Origin: Nevskiaceae bacterium | GTDB lineage: Bacteria > Pseudomonadota > Gammaproteobacteria > Nevskiales > Nevskiaceae | DNA length: 64,000 bases | Assembly (NCBI GenBank): GCA_008012115.1 | Contig: SSEB01000006.1 | Location: forward strand, 1 to 64,000 | Direction: 5' to 3' | Part shown: piece by piece, positions 60,237-64,000 of the stretch | Numbering within the stretch: the stretch's first letter is position 1 | How the letters are laid out: every line of letters starts with the position of its first letter | Made by a program: the position numbers and the translations under genes | The notes under the pieces: model-generated | Database searches by the model: none | What the model saw: the letters and a program-made list of their open reading frames with translations, nothing else | What the model was told of the DNA's origin: nothing

Positions 60237-61246
60237 GAGTCGTCCGCCCGATCCGCGCTGACGACCTCGACGCGCTGCTGCGCATGGCGCGTGCTGCCGG
60301 CAGCGGCTTCACCAGCCTGCCGCCCAACGCCGAGTACCTGCGTCGCAAGATTGATCTGTCGCTGGACTCTTTCGCACGCGAGGTGCGGCAACCGGGCAGC
60401 GAGCGCTACCTGTTCGTGATGGAGGAAACCGACACCGGCGAAGTCGGCGGCTGCTGCGCCATCGAGGCGGCCTGCGGTCTGGAGGACGCGTTCTACAACT
60501 ATCACGTCGGCGTCACCGTTCATGCCAGTCGCGAGTTGAAGATCTACAACAGGATTCCCACGCTCTACCTGAGCAACGATTACACCGGCGCCAGCGTGCT
60601 GTGCTCGCTGTACCTGAGCCCCGCCTTCCGCGAGGGCAACACCGGCAAACTGCTGTCGAGAAGCCGCTTCATGTTCATGGCCAGTCATCTGCATCGCTTT
60701 GCGGGCAAGGTCATTGCCGAGATGCGCGGCGTCAGCAACGCCCAGGGACGATCGCCCTTCTGGGAAGGACTGGGCCGGCACTTCTTCAGCATCGACTACG
60801 ACGACGCCGAGCACATCGTCGGCACCGGTAACAAGTCCTGCATCGCCGAACTGATGCCGCCCCACCCCATCTACACCGTTCTGCTGCCGCAGGAGGCGCG
60901 GGACGTGATGGGCAAAGTGCACCCGCAAACCGCGCCCGCACTGAAACTGCTGGAGCAGGAAGGATTTCGCTACCAGGGCTACATCGACATTTTTGACGGC
61001 GGGCCGACGGTGGAGGCGCCGACCGGGGAGATCCGCACGATCCGGCGGTCGCGGCTGCACCGCGCGCATGGTCGGGAATCCATCGAAACCGGTCAGCCCC
61101 ACCTCGTGGCGACAACCGATCCTGCGAACTTCCGCTGCACGCTGGTGCACGCGCAGTCCGGCAACGGTGAAGTCGCGTTGCCGACCGACGCGCTGCGTAC
61201 CCTGCAAGCCAAGGCGGGCGATACCATTCGCCTCGCTCCCCTATGA
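60233..61246 (+). CDS. astA: Arginine N-succinyltransferase
   Basis: A 337-residue enzyme that transfers succinyl from succinyl-CoA to L-arginine, the first step of the AST pathway. The GNAT-like N-terminus begins M-R-V-V-R-P-I-R-A-D-D-L. Family-specific parts are Y-N-Y-H-V-G-V-T-V-H-A-S-R-E-L near 86-100, L-S-N-D-Y-T-G near 110, L-S-R-S-R-F-M-F-M-A near 139-148, A-E-M-R-G-V near 159-164 and F-W-E-G-L-G-R-H-F-F near 175. It overlaps the M20 gene by four bases; the ydcF-like gene follows 13 bases later, then astD. astB, astC and astE are not in the window. Confidence 0.95.
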   Translation: MRVVRPIRADDLDALLRMARAAGSGFTSLPPNAEYLRRKIDLSLDSFAREVRQPGSERYLFVMEETDTGEVGGCCAIEAACGLEDAFYNYHVGVTVHASRELKIYNRIPTLYLSNDYTGASVLCSLYLSPAFREGNTGKLLSRSRFMFMASHLHRFAGKVIAEMRGVSNAQGRSPFWEGLGRHFFSIDYDDAEHIVGTGNKSCIAELMPPHPIYTVLLPQEARDVMGKVHPQTAPALKLLEQEGFRYQGYIDIFDGGPTVEAPTGEIRTIRRSRLHRAHGRESIETGQPHLVATTDPANFRCTLVHAQSGNGEVALPTDALRTLQAKAGDTIRLAPL

Positions 61247-61259
61247 CGCTCCTCGACTC

Positions 61260-62060
61260 ATGAGCTTTATTTTTTCCAAGCTGGTCTGGGCCCTCCTGGC
61301 GCCGGGCACACTGCTGTTTCTCATCGCGCTGACCAGCACCCTGCTGTGGCGCAAAAGGCCCGCAATCAGTCGCGCCCTGACGATCGTGATGGCCGTCGCC
61401 CTGGGGCTGCTGGTGCTCTGCCCCGTAGGCCCCTGGCTGATCCGGCCGCTGGAAACACCGTTCCCGGCCCCGGACTTGAACACCCTGTCGGTGGACGGCA
61501 TCGTCGTACTCGGCGGCGCATCCGATCCGGAAGCCACGTCGCTCGCGCGCATGATCGTGCTCAACGACGCCGCGGAACGCTTGACCAGTTTCGTCGCACT
61601 GGCGAGACGCTATCCCAAGGCCAGACTGGTCTTCAGCGGCGGCAGCGGCGATCCGCTGAGGCCCGATTTCCGCGAAGCCGACGAAGTCCGCCATTTCTTC
61701 GCCGAGCAGGGACTCGACCCGGACCGCGTGCTGTTCGAACGTGATTCACGCAATACCTGGGAAAACGCGACGATGTCTTTGGCCCTTGCAGCCCCGAGGG
61801 CCGACGAACACTGGCTGCTCGTGACCTCGGCCTGGCATATGCCGCGGGCCATGGGTTGTTTCGAGCGCGCAGGCTGGCGGATCACGGCGTATCCCGTCGA
61901 CTACCGGCACTACTCGTTCGACCGCTGGCTGCTCTTCATGCCCGACCAGCAACTCGACATGGCCACAACGGCGCTGCGTGAGTGGGTCGGTCTGGTCGCC
62001 TACCGCATCATGGGCCGCACCGACCGGTTGCTGCCTGGCATCGAGAATACCCCGCCATGA
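61260..62060 (+). CDS. YdcF/ElyC family (DUF218) membrane protein
   Basis: A 266-residue protein with two N-terminal membrane segments (about 8-30 and 38-60) and a periplasmic DUF218 domain (about 80-250) with V-D-G-I-V-V-L-G-G near 80-88, E-R-D-S-R-N-T-W-E-N-A near 160-170 and T-S-A-W-H-M-P-R-A near 189-197. This ElyC-type architecture is linked in E. coli to peptidoglycan and lipid carrier metabolism. Its place inside an arginine catabolic operon is unexplained. The stop overlaps the astD start (ATGA), so it is co-translated with astD. Confidence 0.85.
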   Translation: MSFIFSKLVWALLAPGTLLFLIALTSTLLWRKRPAISRALTIVMAVALGLLVLCPVGPWLIRPLETPFPAPDLNTLSVDGIVVLGGASDPEATSLARMIVLNDAAERLTSFVALARRYPKARLVFSGGSGDPLRPDFREADEVRHFFAEQGLDPDRVLFERDSRNTWENATMSLALAAPRADEHWLLVTSAWHMPRAMGCFERAGWRITAYPVDYRHYSFDRWLLFMPDQQLDMATTALREWVGLVAYRIMGRTDRLLPGIENTPP

Positions 62061-63556
62061 ACGAGAGCAAGGGACTGTTCATCAAGGGACGCTGGCAAAG
62101 CGGACATGGCGAGTCCCTGATTTCGCTCGATCCCGGCCGCGACGCGCCGATGTGGTCGGGTCGAACGGCGTCGAGGGAGGACGTCGACGAAGCGTTTGCT
62201 GCCGCAAAGGCAGCTTTCGGGCGCTGGAGCGACCTCGACTTCTCTGAACGGGAATCCATTGCAAGGCGCTTCGGCAGCTTGCTGGAACGCGATCGCGAGA
62301 AACTCGCCAACCTGATCGGTCAGGAAACCGGCAAGCCGCTGTGGGACAGTCGCACCGAAGTCGCCGCGATGATCGGCAAGATCGACATCTCCGTGCGCGC
62401 ATATCACCAGCGCACTGGCGGCACTGAACAGGCGTCGGGACACGTCGTCCACCGACTGCTGCATCGCCCGCACGGCGTGGTCGCGGTTTTCGGTCCATAC
62501 AATTTTCCGGGCCATCTGCCCAACGGCCACATCGTGCCCGCCCTGCTGGCCGGGAACTGCGTCATATTCAAACCCAGCGAGCAAACACCTGCCGTTGCCG
62601 AAGCGGTGGTCCAGCTGTGGCAGGAGGCCGGGCTGCCCGATGGCGTGCTGAATCTGGTGCAGGGCGGCAAGCCCACCGGTGAGGCCGTTGCCCACCACGA
62701 AGCCCTGGAGGGTTTGTATTTCACGGGCAGCGCGAAAACGGGCCGCTTACTTCATCAGCGATTGGCTCAGCATCCCGAAAAAATACTCGCGCTGGAGATG
62801 GGCGGTAACAACCCGCTTGTCGTTGGCAGTCTTCGCGAGCTCGCGCCGGCCGTAAGGGTCATCCTGGCATCTGCCTATCTTTCCTCAGGACAGCGATGCA
62901 CCTGCGCACGCAGGCTGATCGTTCCGTCCTCGGCGTTTGGCGACGACCTGATTGCGGCAATCTTAGACGCCCTTCAAAACGTCCGCGTCGGTTATTACGA
63001 CGAGACACCGATGCCTTTCATGGGCTGCGTCATTTCCACTGCCGCAGCCTCATCCCTGCTCGCGACGCAACGCGAGCTCACGCGAAGCGGTGGGCGCGTC
63101 TTGCGACCGATGGAGGTCATGTCTCAAAGCGGCGCCTTCATCACGCCGGGGCTGATCGACGTGTCATCGGTGACCGCGCTTCCGGACGAAGAATACTTCG
63201 GCCCGCTGCTGCAACTGATCCGCTATGACACTCTGGATCAAGCCATCCAACTCGCCAATCACACTCGCTTCGGACTGTCCGCAGGCATTCTCACCGAGGA
63301 CGATCATGAGTGGCGTGCCTTCGCCAGGCGCAGCCGCGCCGGCATCATTACACGCAACCTGCCGACAACCGGTGCCAGCAGCAGTATGCCCTTCGGTGGC
63401 AGTGGTTACAGCGGCAATCACCGGCCGTCGGCATTTTATGCCGCGGACTACTGCGCCGATCCCGTCGTGCAGTCGTGGAGTCTCAGGCCGCAATTGAGCA
63501 CCGCTCTGCCCCAGGATATCGAGGCGCAACTCACCCCAGCGCACCCGTCAGGCTGA
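62057..63556 (+). CDS. astD: N-succinylglutamate 5-semialdehyde dehydrogenase
   Basis: A 499-residue NAD(P)-dependent aldehyde dehydrogenase oxidising succinylglutamate semialdehyde in the AST pathway. The NAD fold shows F-G-P-Y-N-F-P-G-H near 151-159 and F-T-G-S-A-K-T-G near 222; the general base is Glu in L-E-M-G-G-N-N-P near 248, and the nucleophile is Cys in S-S-G-Q-R-C-T-C near 282. The segment P-Y-N-F-P-G-H-L-P-N-G-H is typical of AstD. The start at 62057 overlaps the previous stop. It ends directly against the convergent pilY1 stop. Confidence 0.95.
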   Translation: MNESKGLFIKGRWQSGHGESLISLDPGRDAPMWSGRTASREDVDEAFAAAKAAFGRWSDLDFSERESIARRFGSLLERDREKLANLIGQETGKPLWDSRTEVAAMIGKIDISVRAYHQRTGGTEQASGHVVHRLLHRPHGVVAVFGPYNFPGHLPNGHIVPALLAGNCVIFKPSEQTPAVAEAVVQLWQEAGLPDGVLNLVQGGKPTGEAVAHHEALEGLYFTGSAKTGRLLHQRLAQHPEKILALEMGGNNPLVVGSLRELAPAVRVILASAYLSSGQRCTCARRLIVPSSAFGDDLIAAILDALQNVRVGYYDETPMPFMGCVISTAAASSLLATQRELTRSGGRVLRPMEVMSQSGAFITPGLIDVSSVTALPDEEYFGPLLQLIRYDTLDQAIQLANHTRFGLSAGILTEDDHEWRAFARRSRAGIITRNLPTTGASSSMPFGGSGYSGNHRPSAFYAADYCADPVVQSWSLRPQLSTALPQDIEAQLTPAHPSG

Positions 63557-64000
63557 TCAGCGCTCCACGCGTCTCCAGGACGTCTTCTGTGTCACCAGGT
63601 TGAGGCCGGACTGGAAGCACTCTGCGCCAACGCAGATCATGGCCTGGTCGGGCAGGCAATTCGAGCCAATGCAGGTCGACTTGGTGCCGTCCGTATTCAA
63701 CGTGGTGCCGATGGAGGGGAACAAGATCGTCGGGTTCGGCGGCAGGCCACCCTGCTTCAGATTCTTCGACCGGTCTGCCGTGGTCAGCGTCGTGCTCGAG
63801 GTGCCGCTGAGTGGCTGCGTCGGCGTCGCATCTGTCACGCTGATCTGATATAGCCGGGACAAACCCTGTGTTGCAGAGCACTGGGTCGTCGAAACATTGG
63901 GCTGGAAGGTGGCGAAGATGACCTGGTTGTTCACCGTGGTGGACTCTGTCATCACCTTCTCGCCCGTCATCGTGCCGGCACCCAGGGTGATGTAAAGGCC
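63557..64000 (-). CDS. pilY1: PilY1 type IV pilus tip protein, C-terminal fragment
   Basis: The frame runs 147 codons to its stop and continues past the window edge without a start, so it is a 5'-partial gene. The visible end matches the C-terminus of the PilY1 beta-propeller: a T-G-E-K-V-M-T segment, V-N-N-Q-V-I-F-A-T-F-Q-P-N near the edge, four paired cysteines (S-T-Q-C, S-T-C-I-G-S-N-C, M-I-C-V-G-A-E-C) and a final W-R-R-V-E. PilY1 caps type IV pili and binds calcium and surfaces. It is convergent with astD with no gap. A FimX-like pilus regulator lies at 8469-10520. Confidence 0.85.
   Translation of the reverse strand, partial: GLYITLGAGTMTGEKVMTESTTVNNQVIFATFQPNVSTTQCSATQGLSRLYQISVTDATPTQPLSGTSSTTLTTADRSKNLKQGGLPPNPTILFPSIGTTLNTDGTKSTCIGSNCLPDQAMICVGAECFQSGLNLVTQKTSWRRVER

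Overview
The window is 64 kb of GC-rich chromosome from a gammaproteobacterium. The gene neighbourhoods are typical of that class: bamC-like/dapA beside gcvR-bcp, xseB-ispA-dxs, ftsK-lolA-rarA-serS, aat-bpt-infA facing clpSA, rpoE-rseA-rseB, and gspCDEF. FimX, PilY1, a type II secretion system and the arginine succinyltransferase genes fit an environmental member of the Nevskiales/Xanthomonadales/Pseudomonadales side. The order is an inference; no rRNA or other taxonomic marker is present.

Layout. 1-0.6 kb: a perfect 230-bp palindrome that cuts into an Rrf2-type regulator, then tRNA-Ser(GGA). 0.6-6 kb: bamC-like lipoprotein and dapA, gcvR-bcp, a PIN-PhoH ATPase, and a TSUP permease. 6-10.5 kb: the elongation factor P modification set (epmA, efp, epmB) and a FimX-like pilus regulator. 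10.7-17.6 kb: htpX and topoisomerase IV (parE, parC) with an antiporter gene between the two subunits. 17.8-21 kb: xseB-ispA-dxs. 21-26.7 kb: sulfur assimilation (cysG, TSUP exporter, cysB, cysI, DUF934). 27-28.1 kb: an unrecognised two-gene secreted/outer-membrane cassette. 28.2-34 kb: serS, rarA, lolA, ftsK. 34.2-41.4 kb: a small unknown gene, a FemAB-like acyltransferase, and the N-degron machinery (aat, bpt, clpS, clpA) with infA. 41.6-45 kb: glutaryl-CoA dehydrogenase and a CHASE2 adenylate cyclase. 45.1-51 kb: gspCDEF. 51.2-55.2 kb: rseB, rseA, rpoE, nadB. 55.3-56.3 kb: lexA with a divergent small membrane protein sharing two SOS boxes. 56.3-58.8 kb: a polar amino acid ABC importer. 59-63.6 kb: an M20 hydrolase, astA, ydcF-like and astD. 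The last 444 bases are the C-terminus of PilY1.

The main discovery is a family of eight intergenic elements (starting at 3116, 10534, 17742, 22465, 36425, 41499, 49591 and 58831). Every copy measures exactly 110 bp from CACCCGCT to [A/T]GCGGGTG (114 bp with the outer bases). The GC-rich arms differ between copies. The AT-rich core has position-locked inner motifs (GTT at element positions 34-36, AAC at 77-79). The elements lie between tandem, divergent and convergent genes alike, on average about every 8 kb, and in places they overlap gene ends. No transposase or CRISPR-like feature accompanies them. The fixed architecture with a diverged interior suggests a protein-wrapping or chromosome-organising site rather than a fresh MITE, but the function is unknown.

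No gene-free stretch exceeds about 300 bases; the longest, 26733-27020, appears to hold a promoter.
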